Shown piece after piece: positions 1 through 7,768 of a stretch of 56,663 nt of DNA (its first letter is position 1; the number at the start of each line of letters is the position of its first letter). A program made the position numbers and the translations under genes. The notes below the pieces were generated by a model, which ran no database searches, had not been told where the DNA came from, and worked only from the letters and a program-made list of their open reading frames with translations. Source of the stretch: an uncultured Acidimicrobiaceae bacterium (GTDB lineage Bacteria; Actinomycetota; Acidimicrobiia; Acidimicrobiales; Ilumatobacteraceae); assembly GCA_903919455.1 (NCBI GenBank), contig CAIXIJ010000133.1:1-56663 (forward strand), written 5' to 3'.

Positions 1-86
1 CGCGACTCGTCCGGCCCGATCTCCTCGAGCACGAACCTGACCGCCTGGTCCTTGAACTCAGGCGTGTATTCCTTCCTTACTGGCAT
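1..86 (-). CDS. IS3-family transposase OrfA, N-terminal fragment cut by the window edge
   Basis: The minus strand reads MPVRKEYTPEFKDQAVRF and onward for 28 codons before running off the left edge. This is the usual start of the helix-turn-helix OrfA protein of IS3-family elements, which binds the element ends. GGAAGG lies 8 nt before the ATG. The start region and everything upstream of it to the putative IS terminus are duplicated in tandem just to the right. Whether the element is complete cannot be seen from this window. Confidence 0.8.
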   Translation of the reverse strand, partial: MPVRKEYTPEFKDQAVRFVLEEIGPDES

Positions 87-213
87 CTCCTAATCCTTCC
101 AAAGTCATGGAGGACCTGATGCAAAACCCCGGCCGGTTCAGTCCTTCCTTACTGGCATCTCCTAATCCTTCCAAAGTCATGGAGGACCTGATGCAAAACC
201 CCGGCCGGTTCAG
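70..213. repeat. Perfect 72-bp tandem duplication of the IS end
   Basis: Positions 70-141 and 142-213 are identical. Read on the minus strand each copy begins with a TGAACCGGCC-type IS terminus, carries the promoter-proximal leader and ends in the first codons of the transposase. In the inner copy (70-141) these codons continue into the gene. In the outer copy the ATG at 158 reads MPVRKD and then meets a TGA created by the repeat junction, so that copy can encode only a hexapeptide. Confidence 0.9.
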
Positions 214-500
214 GGTTCGGCCGTGGGGGCCAGAGGCTTAGCCCAGATCCGGCGGCAGGCGGGAGCCCTCATTCGACTTTCCGAACGGATCCAGTTACCG
301 GCGAAGTGACCCACTACACCACCTGGGAGCCGAACCCGCAGAACCCTCTGGGCTATGACCCGGTCCTCCGTTACGACGGCGTGGGCGGCGCGCACTTCAA
401 CAAGATCGATCAGATCGACGTTCCGACACCCCACGTCCAGGGACCAGGCATACCCGGCGGAGTACGACCCGCACAACCTTGGGAGATCCCATGGAGATGA
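213..500 (+). pseudogene. C-terminal fragment of a polymorphic toxin (type 24-like tip)
   Basis: The frame is open from just after the IS duplication to a TGA at 498-500. It shows blocks DPVTGEVTHY, RYDGVGGAHFNK, PTPHVQGP and GGVRP near the end, which resemble the C-terminal toxin tips of large secreted polymorphic (RHS/YD-type) proteins, probably the type 24 toxin family; I assign the family from memory. Only about 95 residues remain; the secretion and repeat region is missing, with IS sequence in its place. There is no convincing start codon with a ribosome site, so I regard it as a remnant. It overlaps the start of the immunity gene, as toxin tips usually do. Confidence 0.6.
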
Positions 501-790
501 ACAGCTTTGACTTCATCGTCGGATGGTTCGCTGCGCACTGCGACGGCGAATGGGAACACGACGTCGGTATTCGTGTCGCGACGCTGGACAACCCGGGGTG
601 GCGCGTTGACATCCGAATCGAGGACACCGAACTCCAGGGCATCGAAATCGACTGGAAGGTCGACGAGCAATCTGAGCAGGAATGGCTTCAGTGGCGTGCG
701 ACGGGGCGCTTCTTCGAGGCCCGCTGCGGGCCAAAGGATCTCGGTCGGGCATTCGATGCGTTCAGGCTGTTCGCGGAAGGCGATCGCTGA
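491..790 (+). CDS. Imm53-type immunity protein
   Basis: The product has 99 residues. It contains CDGEWEHDVGIRVATLDNPGW near the N-terminus and GRFFEARCGPKDL near the C-terminus, the two blocks I know from immunity protein 53. Such proteins bind and neutralise the toxin tip encoded immediately upstream, in the cytoplasm of the producer. I chose the ATG at 491 because GGGAG lies 5 nt upstream; a TTG at 479 is also in frame. The gene is intact although its toxin gene is broken, so it may now be an orphan that protects against siblings carrying the toxin. Confidence 0.75.
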   Translation: MEMNSFDFIVGWFAAHCDGEWEHDVGIRVATLDNPGWRVDIRIEDTELQGIEIDWKVDEQSEQEWLQWRATGRFFEARCGPKDLGRAFDAFRLFAEGDR

Positions 791-791
791 C

Positions 792-1091
792 GTGCGTCGA
801 ATGGCGCGATGGGTTGCATGGTGGCTCTTGGCGTTCGCGATCGGCTCGATGCTTTCAGGTCCTGAAGTCGTAGCTGCGCCCGCATTCGCCTACGACGCCC
901 CCGCCGCAGCGCGCGTCGACGCTGGACCGTTCACGCCCGCCGAGGCCAGTCCGACGCAGTTCGGCGGTTCGCGGGAGGAGTCTGCTTCGCTCTCTGTCGA
1001 GGCTCGAGGCACGTCTACGACCTCTTCCGGCTCATTCACTGCCACAGAAGCGGCAACGTGTGTTGCGCTCGACGCCGTCCCTTGCCTCTGA
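792..1091 (+). CDS. Short secreted protein, possibly truncated start of an RHS-like gene
   Basis: The frame starts with GTG one base after the immunity gene stop, with GGAAGG 11 nt upstream. The 99-residue product has a clear signal peptide: RRMARW, a hydrophobic core with WWLLAFAIG, and a PAFA cleavage site near residue 33. The rest is Ser/Thr/Ala-rich and of low complexity. I do not recognise a functional domain. An AYDAP start after the signal peptide suggests the N-terminus of another large secreted protein that was cut short, but a small free-standing secreted protein cannot be excluded. Confidence 0.5.
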   Translation: MRRMARWVAWWLLAFAIGSMLSGPEVVAAPAFAYDAPAAARVDAGPFTPAEASPTQFGGSREESASLSVEARGTSTTSSGSFTATEAATCVALDAVPCL

Positions 1092-1121
1092 GCGCTCGTC
1101 GCGGGCATCGCTGTCAGTGCA

Positions 1122-1140
1122 GATGGCCGTCGGGGCCATC
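1122..1140. terminator. Hairpin between convergent genes
   Basis: GATGGCC and GGCCATC form a perfect 7-bp stem with a 5-nt loop. It lies in the short gap between the convergent secreted ORF and manA and could terminate both. There is no T-tract, which is common in high-GC actinobacteria. Confidence 0.4.
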
Positions 1141-1163
1141 GGCGATGACTGCGGTGGTGGGGG

Positions 1164-2210
1164 TCAGGGGGCGCCGGTCACCCAGACGGTGGACGGGCCG
1201 TGCAGCTCCACCGTCTCGCCGGGGGCGAGGTAGGCGGCGGCGCCGTGGGGGAGCGGTGGTTCGACGCCGTCGGTGCACAGCAGCACCTCGCGGCCCTTCG
1301 CGGTGTGCACGTGTGCCGCGCCGACATCGATGCGACGCAACGCGAACGGAGCCCCAGGCGTGGGGTAGCTCCAGCAACCGGGCGAGGTCTCGCGAGCGTG
1401 CACGATCGGGTCCACCAGGGGCTCGAACCGCAACACCTGGAGCAGTTGGTCGACGTCGATGTGCTTCGGCGTGAGGCCGCCGCGCAACACGTTGTCGCTG
1501 GCGCCCATCACCTCCACACCCACGCCCTGCAGGTAGGCGTGCAGATTGCCGGGCGTGAGGTAGATGGCCTCGCCGGGCAGCAACCGCACCCGGTTGAGGA
1601 ACAGGGTGACGGCCACGCTGGGCTCGTGCTCGTACATGCCGTCGAGGCGGCTGACGAGCTCTGCCTGCGGCGACGGATGCCCGTCGCAGTGACGCACCAG
1701 GGCTTCGCTGTCCACCGTGCCGCGATAGATGCCGCTCACCACGGCTTCGAGGCCCTCGTGGAGCAGCTGCTCGGCCACGTCGTGGGCGCCGATGGCGTGC
1801 AGCAGCGCCACCGTGTCGGCCACCGGCCGGAAGCCGCACAGGGCGTCGAACGGTGTGAGCGCGCACAGCACTTCGGGCTTGGCGTTCGGGTCGCGATAGA
1901 TGCGTGTCGGGTCGTCGAGCCCGATGCCGGCCGCATCCTCGCGGCGGAAGCCGTCGGCCGCCTGCGCCGCGTCCGGGTGCGTCTGCAACGAAAGCGGTTC
2001 GTCGGCGGCGAGCAGCTTCACCAGATAGGGCAGGTCGCCAGCGATGTCGGCCAAGGGCCGGCCATCGGCCAAGGTGGATGGCCCACCCGGGTGCGTGCCG
2101 AGCCACCACTCTGCCCATGGCTGCCCATCGGGTTCGCAGCCGAGCATCGTGGGAATGGCAACGCTGTCGCCCCAGGCATAGTGCTGCACCACACCCGTCA
2201 ACGGCTGCAT
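1164..2210 (-). CDS. manA: Mannose-6-phosphate isomerase, class I
   Basis: This 348-residue cytosolic enzyme interconverts mannose 6-phosphate and fructose 6-phosphate and feeds GDP-mannose synthesis. Family marks are HYAWGD at the N-terminus, QTHPD in the zinc site, AKPEVL, and the GNLHAYLQG and GGLTPKH blocks of the C-terminal cupin. Length is a little below that of many type I enzymes (about 390-400). The gene begins 2 bp after the nucS stop, so the two are probably cotranscribed. Confidence 0.93.
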   Translation of the reverse strand: MQPLTGVVQHYAWGDSVAIPTMLGCEPDGQPWAEWWLGTHPGGPSTLADGRPLADIAGDLPYLVKLLAADEPLSLQTHPDAAQAADGFRREDAAGIGLDDPTRIYRDPNAKPEVLCALTPFDALCGFRPVADTVALLHAIGAHDVAEQLLHEGLEAVVSGIYRGTVDSEALVRHCDGHPSPQAELVSRLDGMYEHEPSVAVTLFLNRVRLLPGEAIYLTPGNLHAYLQGVGVEVMGASDNVLRGGLTPKHIDVDQLLQVLRFEPLVDPIVHARETSPGCWSYPTPGAPFALRRIDVGAAHVHTAKGREVLLCTDGVEPPLPHGAAAYLAPGETVELHGPSTVWVTGAP

Positions 2211-2211
2211 G

Positions 2212-2871
2212 TCAGAACAGCCTCAGCTCGTCGGGCTTCATGCCGCGCAGTTCGTCGTAATCGACCTCCACCACACGGAACCCTCGCGCTTCGGCGAGTA
2301 CCCGGGCCTGTGGTTTCACGACTTGCGCCACGAACACACCGCGCACGCTACCGAGCGACGAGTCGAGATGCAGTCGTTCGATGTACCGGGCCAGTTGCTC
2401 CACGCCATCGATGTCGCCGCGACGCTTCACTTCGATGGCCACCACCTGGCCACCGGTGTCGCGGCACACGAGGTCGATCGGGCCGATCGCGGTGGGGTAC
2501 TCGCGGCGCACCAGGGTGAGGCCGTCTTCGATGGCGTGCGGCGACGCTGCCAACAGTTCCTGGAGGTGAGCCTCCACGCCGTCCTTCTGCAGGCCCGGAT
2601 CCTCGCCGAATTCGTGCGCGGTCTCCGTGAACACCTCCAGGAGCCGGATGGTGAGTTCTTCACCCTTGGGGTTCGTGACCGTCCAGTGATCGCCGTGGTC
2701 GACCAGCGTGTTCGGTGCGTTCATCCAGTTGAGCGGCTTGTACGCGCCGCCGTCGGCGTGGATGGCGACGCAACCGTCGGCCTTCACCATGATGAGGCGA
2801 ACCGCTTCGGGCAAGTGGGCATCCAGTCGACCTCGGTAGTCGACGGTGCAGCGGGCAACGACAAGACGCAC
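2212..2871 (-). CDS. nucS: Mismatch-specific endonuclease NucS (EndoMS)
   Basis: This 219-residue protein is the actinobacterial/archaeal endonuclease that cuts both strands at mismatches and replaces MutS/MutL-based repair. The N-terminal DNA-binding half carries KPLNWMN. The C-terminal nuclease half has the PIDLVCRD and IEVKRRG active-site blocks (D-ExK type). The last residues, ELRLF, fit the sliding-clamp-binding tail known for this family. The start is GTG. A TAGATT hexamer ends 8 nt before it and no ribosome site is present, which suggests a nearly leaderless message. Confidence 0.95.
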   Translation of the reverse strand: MRLVVARCTVDYRGRLDAHLPEAVRLIMVKADGCVAIHADGGAYKPLNWMNAPNTLVDHGDHWTVTNPKGEELTIRLLEVFTETAHEFGEDPGLQKDGVEAHLQELLAASPHAIEDGLTLVRREYPTAIGPIDLVCRDTGGQVVAIEVKRRGDIDGVEQLARYIERLHLDSSLGSVRGVFVAQVVKPQARVLAEARGFRVVEVDYDELRGMKPDELRLF

Positions 2872-2879
2872 GAGTGACG

Positions 2880-2885
2880 AATCTA
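2880..2885 (-). promoter_or_regulatory. Putative -10 box of nucS
   Basis: TAGATT on the minus strand lies 8 nt before the GTG of nucS. It falls in the 24-bp gap behind the UbiB-like gene, so nucS-manA may have their own promoter. Confidence 0.4.
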
Positions 2886-2895
2886 GCGAACCGGG

Positions 2896-4494
2896 TCAGC
2901 GGCCGACGTGGTCCCTCATCCGCTTCTGAATGAGATCGCGTCGCGCTTGCAGCTCGCGGTAGGTGAGGCTGTCGATGTCGTTGTCGATACCAAAGCCCGC
3001 CTTCACGCCATCCATACTCAGTTCCACCGACGTGTGATCGATGCCGAGCTCGCGACCCAGGCGTTCGCCGTGGCGTTCGGCAAACATCATGCTGATGCGG
3101 GCGATCTCGCTGAGCAGATCCAGGTCGGGGGCGAGGCGGGCGATGGCACCATCGAGGAACACCATGTTCTTCACATAGAGCATGAGCTCCTTGGGCAACC
3201 GGGCGCCGTAACCGAGCAGCGCCTTCACCACGCGCTGCACCTCCTGCACGAGTTCCTCACCGGACAGCGTGGTGGGGTCCACTCGGGCCTCGTCGAGGCG
3301 AAGGTCGCGGATGACGGCATCCAGGTCGGTGTCGGCGGGCAACGCGCCAAGGTCGCGCATCGCAGCCATCTGCGTGGGGATGTCGTTCGTGGTGGCGCCG
3401 AGCATGAGCCGCAGGAAGGCAAGGCGACGTTCGCCGGTGAGGCGGCCGACGATGCCGAAGTCGAGCAGGGCGGTGCGGCCGTCGGGCAGCACAAAGAGGT
3501 TGCCGCCGTGCAGGTCGCCGTGGAAGACGCCGTAGACCATGGCGCCTTCCATGAGGGCCACCATCGCCGTACGCACCACTTCGTGCGTGTCGATGCCGGC
3601 TTCTTTCATGCCCACCACGTCGTCGAAGTTGAAGCCGCTGAGTCGCTGCATCACCAGCACTCGACGCGTCACCAGCGTGGGGTGGGGCCGGGGCACCACG
3701 TAGCCCTGGTTACCGAGATCGTGGAGCATCGCCGCCACGTCGACCATGTTGGCCGCTTCCATGCGGAAGTCGAGTTCCTCCACGATGGTCTCGGCGAACA
3801 GCTCCACCAGAGCGGGTGGGTTGGCCAGCGAGGAGATAGGGATGCGACCCACCAGGAACGGGGCCAACCAGGCCATCACCCGAAGGTCGTTGCGCACGAA
3901 CTTCGCCACCGTGGGGCGCTGCACCTTCACCACCACCTGCTCGCCGGTGCGCAGCGTGGCGGCGTGCACCTGGGCGATCGAGGCGGCCGCAAGGGGCTTG
4001 GGCTCGAAGGAGGAGAACATGTCTTCCAGGCGGCAGCCGAGATCGGCTTCCACGACGGTGCGCACCACGGAGAACGGTTCGGCAGGCACCTGGTCGCGGC
4101 ACTTCTTGAACTCGTCGACCAGTTCGGCCGGGAACAGGCCCTCGCCGCTGGAGATGATCTGACCCAACTTGATGTAGGTGGGGCCCAACTTCTCGGCCGA
4201 CCTGCGCAACCGCAGGGAGATATCGGCTCGGCTGGCCTCGGGCGTGGTGTAGCGGCCGCGGCGCTTGTGCAGCAACCATGGGCCGATGGCAGACACCAGG
4301 GTGCTGACCACGCGCACCACGCGACGCCCGGGGGGTGCCTTGCGTGCCCTGGTGAGGCTGGGCACCTCGGCTTGTGCAGCCGCCCGGAGCTTCCCGGCGA
4401 GCGACATCCAGCGGATCTCCTCGCGTTGCAGCGTCCAGGGGCCTTCCTCGGTGAAAGCGGCCCAGGAGCAGTCGTCGAGCGGCGTGTTCGTCAT
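2896..4494 (-). CDS. ABC1/AarF (UbiB) family atypical kinase
   Basis: The 532-residue product shows the ABC1 hallmarks: the KLGQ motif in GPTYIKLGQI, VKVQRP in the nucleotide site, HGDLHGGNLF in the catalytic loop and LLDFGIVGR for metal binding. These proteins are atypical ATPases/kinases associated with isoprenoid quinone metabolism. A menaquinone cluster lies 37 kb away in this window, which fits, but the substrate is unknown. I placed the start at the ATG preceded by GGGGG at 5 nt, not at the upstream in-frame start. Confidence 0.85.
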   Translation of the reverse strand: MTNTPLDDCSWAAFTEEGPWTLQREEIRWMSLAGKLRAAAQAEVPSLTRARKAPPGRRVVRVVSTLVSAIGPWLLHKRRGRYTTPEASRADISLRLRRSAEKLGPTYIKLGQIISSGEGLFPAELVDEFKKCRDQVPAEPFSVVRTVVEADLGCRLEDMFSSFEPKPLAAASIAQVHAATLRTGEQVVVKVQRPTVAKFVRNDLRVMAWLAPFLVGRIPISSLANPPALVELFAETIVEELDFRMEAANMVDVAAMLHDLGNQGYVVPRPHPTLVTRRVLVMQRLSGFNFDDVVGMKEAGIDTHEVVRTAMVALMEGAMVYGVFHGDLHGGNLFVLPDGRTALLDFGIVGRLTGERRLAFLRLMLGATTNDIPTQMAAMRDLGALPADTDLDAVIRDLRLDEARVDPTTLSGEELVQEVQRVVKALLGYGARLPKELMLYVKNMVFLDGAIARLAPDLDLLSEIARISMMFAERHGERLGRELGIDHTSVELSMDGVKAGFGIDNDIDSLTYRELQARRDLIQKRMRDHVGR

Positions 4495-4553
4495 GGTGCC
4501 CCCATGATCGCAGCGGAACCGCCCACCTTCCACGCGGACGGGTGTGTCATGGC

Positions 4554-4559
4554 TAACAT
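4554..4559 (+). promoter_or_regulatory. Putative -10 box of the phosphohistidine-domain gene
   Basis: TAACAT is followed by a likely A start at 4566, giving a leader of about 25 nt that contains GGGGGG before the ATG at 4591. This supports that ATG over the upstream ATG at 4549, which would lie before the transcript start. Confidence 0.4.
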
Positions 4560-4590
4560 CCCGTCACCAACGATTGTCTGGGGGGACATC

Positions 4591-6258
4591 ATGGGCGACC
4601 GCTACTACGTCACCGACTCCGATCTTTCGGAGCGCTTTCCGATCTATACCCGAGCCAATGTGGGCGAGGTGTTTCCGGATCCGGTCACCCCGCTCACGGC
4701 CGACACGGCCCTATTCGACGCCGAGCTCGGCTGGCGCGACGCATGGATTCGAATGGGCGCGTTCGAGGCCGACGAGTTTCCCGACGACACGTTCTGCCAG
4801 CTGGGGGTGCAAGGCGGCTACTGCTATCTCAACGCGTCGCTGATCCGCCTGTTCGGCGAGCGGGCGCCAGGCCTCAGCTGGCAGGCGATGGACGAGCAGT
4901 TCTTCGGTGCGCAACCCGGCATCCCGCCCTACGAGGAGATGGCTGGTGATGTGCGGCCCGATCTGTCGGAGAAGATCGGTGCCACGTTCGGGTGGGTGTT
5001 CGGTCAACAGAGCCTGTCGGACCTCACCGAACTCACCGACGACCGGCGGATGACCAAGGAACTCCGCGACAACCGGCCCGACTACACCACCTGGACCATC
5101 GAGGCCGTGTGGGAGCGCTACCTGTCGCTGGTTCCGCAGCACCGTGTGCTCTTCTCGCACCACCTGTTCACCACCTACATGGCCACGGTGCCGGTGGGCG
5201 TGATCAGTGGCGTGGCCACCGCCGTGGGCCGCCCCGACCTCATCATGCCGATCATCGCCGGCATCGGCGAGGTCGACTCCGCCGAGCCCAGCCACGCGAT
5301 GTGGGCGTTGTCGCGCCTGCCGCTGGACTCGAAGGAGTTCGAGGACGGTTTCGCGGCGTTCCTCTACGAGTACGGCAGCCGTGGCCCCAACGAATGGGAG
5401 AGCCGTTCGCCGTCGTGGGAGACCCGCCCGGCACTGGCGCTATCGGCCATCGACCGCATGCGCCAGGCCCCCGACTCCGCCAACCCCGCCGGCCACCACG
5501 CCGAGCGTGCTGCCGAGCGTGAGGCCGCCTCGGCCGAACTGCTGGCCATGGTGGAGGCCGACCCTGCCACCCACGGTCAACTCGCCGCCGCCATCGCCTG
5601 CTCCAAGGCGTGGCTGCCCGGCCGCGAGCGCACCAAGACCAACAACATCCGCCTGATTCACGAGATGCGCATGGCCATGCGCGAGATCGGTCGCCGCATG
5701 GTGGAGGCCGGTGCATTCGACGAGATCGAAGACTTCGGTTTCGTTCGGGTGGCGGAGATGCCGTCCCTGTTCGCGAACCCGACCTCGCTCACCGAGATGG
5801 TGCGCGAGCGTCGCGCCGAGTACGACCGCCTCGTGCAGCTCGAACCGCCGTTCGTGTTCGTGGGTCGCACCGACGGGCCCGACACGTGGCCGCGCCGCGA
5901 TGCGGCGGCAGCGAATGTGCTGGGCGCAGATGATGTGCTCGCTGGCATGCCCGGCTGCCCCGGCCAGGCCGAGGGCATCGCCCGCGTGGTGCTCGACTCG
6001 AACGATCCGTTCGCACTCGAGCCGGGCGACATTCTCATCGCGCCGATCACCGACCCGTCGTGGACACCGCTCTTCGTGCCCGCCGCCGGTGTGGTGGTGG
6101 ACGTGGGTGCACCGCTCAGCCACGCCATCATCGTGAGCCGCGAACTGGGCATCCCCTGCGTCATCAGCGCCACCGGTGCCACCCGCCGCATTCCCAATGG
6201 CGCTCGCATCCGTGTGGACGGCAGCACCGGCATGGTCACGGTTCTCGAACTTCCCTGA
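4591..6258 (+). CDS. PEP-utilising-enzyme mobile-domain (phosphohistidine swivel) protein
   Basis: The 555-residue protein has an N-terminal block YTRANVGEVFPDPVTPL typical of pyruvate phosphate dikinase/PEP synthase relatives. It ends in the swivelling phosphohistidine domain, with GDILIAPITDPSWTPLF, GAPLSHAIIVSRELGIPC (candidate phosphorylated His511) and the NGARIRVDG tail. There is no ATP-grasp domain and no PEP-binding TIM barrel, so it cannot do the whole reaction alone. It may work with a separate ATP-grasp partner or be a transfer protein. The start is set by GGGGGG 5 nt before the ATG. Confidence 0.8.
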   Translation: MGDRYYVTDSDLSERFPIYTRANVGEVFPDPVTPLTADTALFDAELGWRDAWIRMGAFEADEFPDDTFCQLGVQGGYCYLNASLIRLFGERAPGLSWQAMDEQFFGAQPGIPPYEEMAGDVRPDLSEKIGATFGWVFGQQSLSDLTELTDDRRMTKELRDNRPDYTTWTIEAVWERYLSLVPQHRVLFSHHLFTTYMATVPVGVISGVATAVGRPDLIMPIIAGIGEVDSAEPSHAMWALSRLPLDSKEFEDGFAAFLYEYGSRGPNEWESRSPSWETRPALALSAIDRMRQAPDSANPAGHHAERAAEREAASAELLAMVEADPATHGQLAAAIACSKAWLPGRERTKTNNIRLIHEMRMAMREIGRRMVEAGAFDEIEDFGFVRVAEMPSLFANPTSLTEMVRERRAEYDRLVQLEPPFVFVGRTDGPDTWPRRDAAAANVLGADDVLAGMPGCPGQAEGIARVVLDSNDPFALEPGDILIAPITDPSWTPLFVPAAGVVVDVGAPLSHAIIVSRELGIPCVISATGATRRIPNGARIRVDGSTGMVTVLELP

Positions 6259-6266
6259 CCCGCGGT

Positions 6267-6272
6267 TACGGT
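6267..6272 (+). promoter_or_regulatory. Leaderless -10 box of the MFS gene
   Basis: TACGGT ends 7 nt before the ATG at 6280, and no ribosome site lies between. It sits in the 21-bp gap after the preceding gene. Confidence 0.5.
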
Positions 6273-6279
6273 CGCAGCA

Positions 6280-7746
6280 ATGACTGCCACCGCCACACCT
6301 ACCCAGAGCGCCGAGGACATCATCGACGTAATGGGAATGAAGATGGCCTACAAGTGGGTCGTCGCCATCGTCTACGTGTCGGCGCTGTTCCTCGACATCC
6401 TCGACACCACCATCGTGAATGTGGCACTCATCTCGATGGGCCGCGAGTTTCAGACCGACGCCGTGGAATGGGTAGTGCTGGGTTACACCCTCAGCCTCGC
6501 TGTGTTCATTCCCACCAGCGGGTGGCTCGGTGATCGGTTCGGCACGAAGAAGGTGTTCATGTTCGCCCTGGCGGCGTTCACCTTCGCATCGCTGGCCTGT
6601 GGCTTCTCGCAGAGCATCGGCCAACTCATCACGTTCCGCGTGCTCCAGGGTGTGGGTGGCGGCATGCTCACCCCGGTGGGCATCGCCATGCTCTTCCGTG
6701 CGTTCCCGCCGGCCGAGCGGGCCAAGGCGTCCACCATCATCATGGTGCCCACGCTGGTGGCACCGGCGATGGGCCCCGTGCTCGGCGGCCTCATCACCAC
6801 GCACTTTCACTGGCGCTGGATCTTCTGGGTGAACGTGCCGATCGCCCTAGTGGCGCTGTGGTTCGGTCTGCGCTACCTGCGCGAGCACAAGGAACCGTCT
6901 GCCCGACACTTCGACCCGCTCGGTTTCGTGTTCTCGGGGGCAGCGCTCGCCCTCATCGTGTACTCGCTCAGCGAAGGCCCGCGCGCCGGTTGGACCTCGT
7001 TGCTGGTGCTGGGCACCGGTGCCGCGGGCGTGCTCGCCGCTGTGATCACCGTGATCGTGGAGTTGCGGGTGGACAACCCGATGCTGGAGTTGCGTCTGCT
7101 GGGCAACCGCATGTTCCGGCAGTGCAACACCGTGAGCTTCTTCTCCATTGCCAGCTTCCTCGGGGTCACGTTCGTGATGCCGATCTACCTGCAGAACCTT
7201 CGCGGTATGTCGGCGCTGGCCAGTGGCCTCACCACGTTCCCGCAGGCCTTCGGCGTGATGGCCTCGTCGATCATTGCGGGCAGGGTGTACGCCACGGTGG
7301 GCCCACGCAAGCTGATGTCGGGCGGCTTCTTCGCCGCAGCAATGGCCATCGCGCTGTATACGGCGCTGGAGGTCGACACGAACCTGTGGCTCATCCGCGG
7401 GCTGATGATGCTGCGCGGCCTGTGCATGGGCTTCGCGTTCGTTCCCATGCAGGCCGCCAGCTACGCCACCATCCCGCCGGCGCAGAACGGTCGAGCATCA
7501 TCGCTATACAGCACTCAGCGCCAGGTAGGCGTGTCGTTCGGCGTGGCGGTGTTGGCGTCGGTGCTGGTGTCCTACGGAGCCCTGTCGCCCGACCTGTCGC
7601 CAGAAGGCATCGACCACGCCCTCACGGGTGTGCACGTGGCATTCGGCATTGCCGTCGGCTTCGCTGTCCTGGCCTCGTTCTTCGCACTCTTCATCCGCGA
7701 CGAAGATGCCAAGGCCACGATGGTCGCTCGTTCCCGCGCAGCCTGA
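6280..7746 (+). CDS. MFS transporter, DHA2 (EmrB/QacA) family
   Basis: The 488-residue membrane protein has the 14-helix layout of the DHA2 drug/proton antiporters. It shows LDILDTTIVNVAL in the first helix, motif A as GWLGDRFGTKKV after helix 2, RVLQGVGGG in helix 4 and the motif C region APAMGPVLGG in helix 5. Members export drugs, lipids or siderophores using the proton gradient; the substrate cannot be told from sequence. No adjacent TetR or MarR regulator is present. Confidence 0.9.
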   Translation: MTATATPTQSAEDIIDVMGMKMAYKWVVAIVYVSALFLDILDTTIVNVALISMGREFQTDAVEWVVLGYTLSLAVFIPTSGWLGDRFGTKKVFMFALAAFTFASLACGFSQSIGQLITFRVLQGVGGGMLTPVGIAMLFRAFPPAERAKASTIIMVPTLVAPAMGPVLGGLITTHFHWRWIFWVNVPIALVALWFGLRYLREHKEPSARHFDPLGFVFSGAALALIVYSLSEGPRAGWTSLLVLGTGAAGVLAAVITVIVELRVDNPMLELRLLGNRMFRQCNTVSFFSIASFLGVTFVMPIYLQNLRGMSALASGLTTFPQAFGVMASSIIAGRVYATVGPRKLMSGGFFAAAMAIALYTALEVDTNLWLIRGLMMLRGLCMGFAFVPMQAASYATIPPAQNGRASSLYSTQRQVGVSFGVAVLASVLVSYGALSPDLSPEGIDHALTGVHVAFGIAVGFAVLASFFALFIRDEDAKATMVARSRAA

Positions 7747-7768
7747 CGGCAGCGAATGTTGAGCGCGG

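Noticed and set aside
70-213. CRISPR array
   Set aside because: Two abutting copies with no spacer, and the unit contains an IS end.
1200-2519. Open frame of 439 codons on the plus strand
   Set aside because: Antisense shadow of manA and nucS, with a His/Arg-rich composition typical of such shadows.
2908-4590. Very long open frame on the plus strand upstream of the phosphohistidine-domain gene
   Set aside because: It is the His/Gly-rich antisense shadow of the UbiB-like gene. The real protein starts at 4591.
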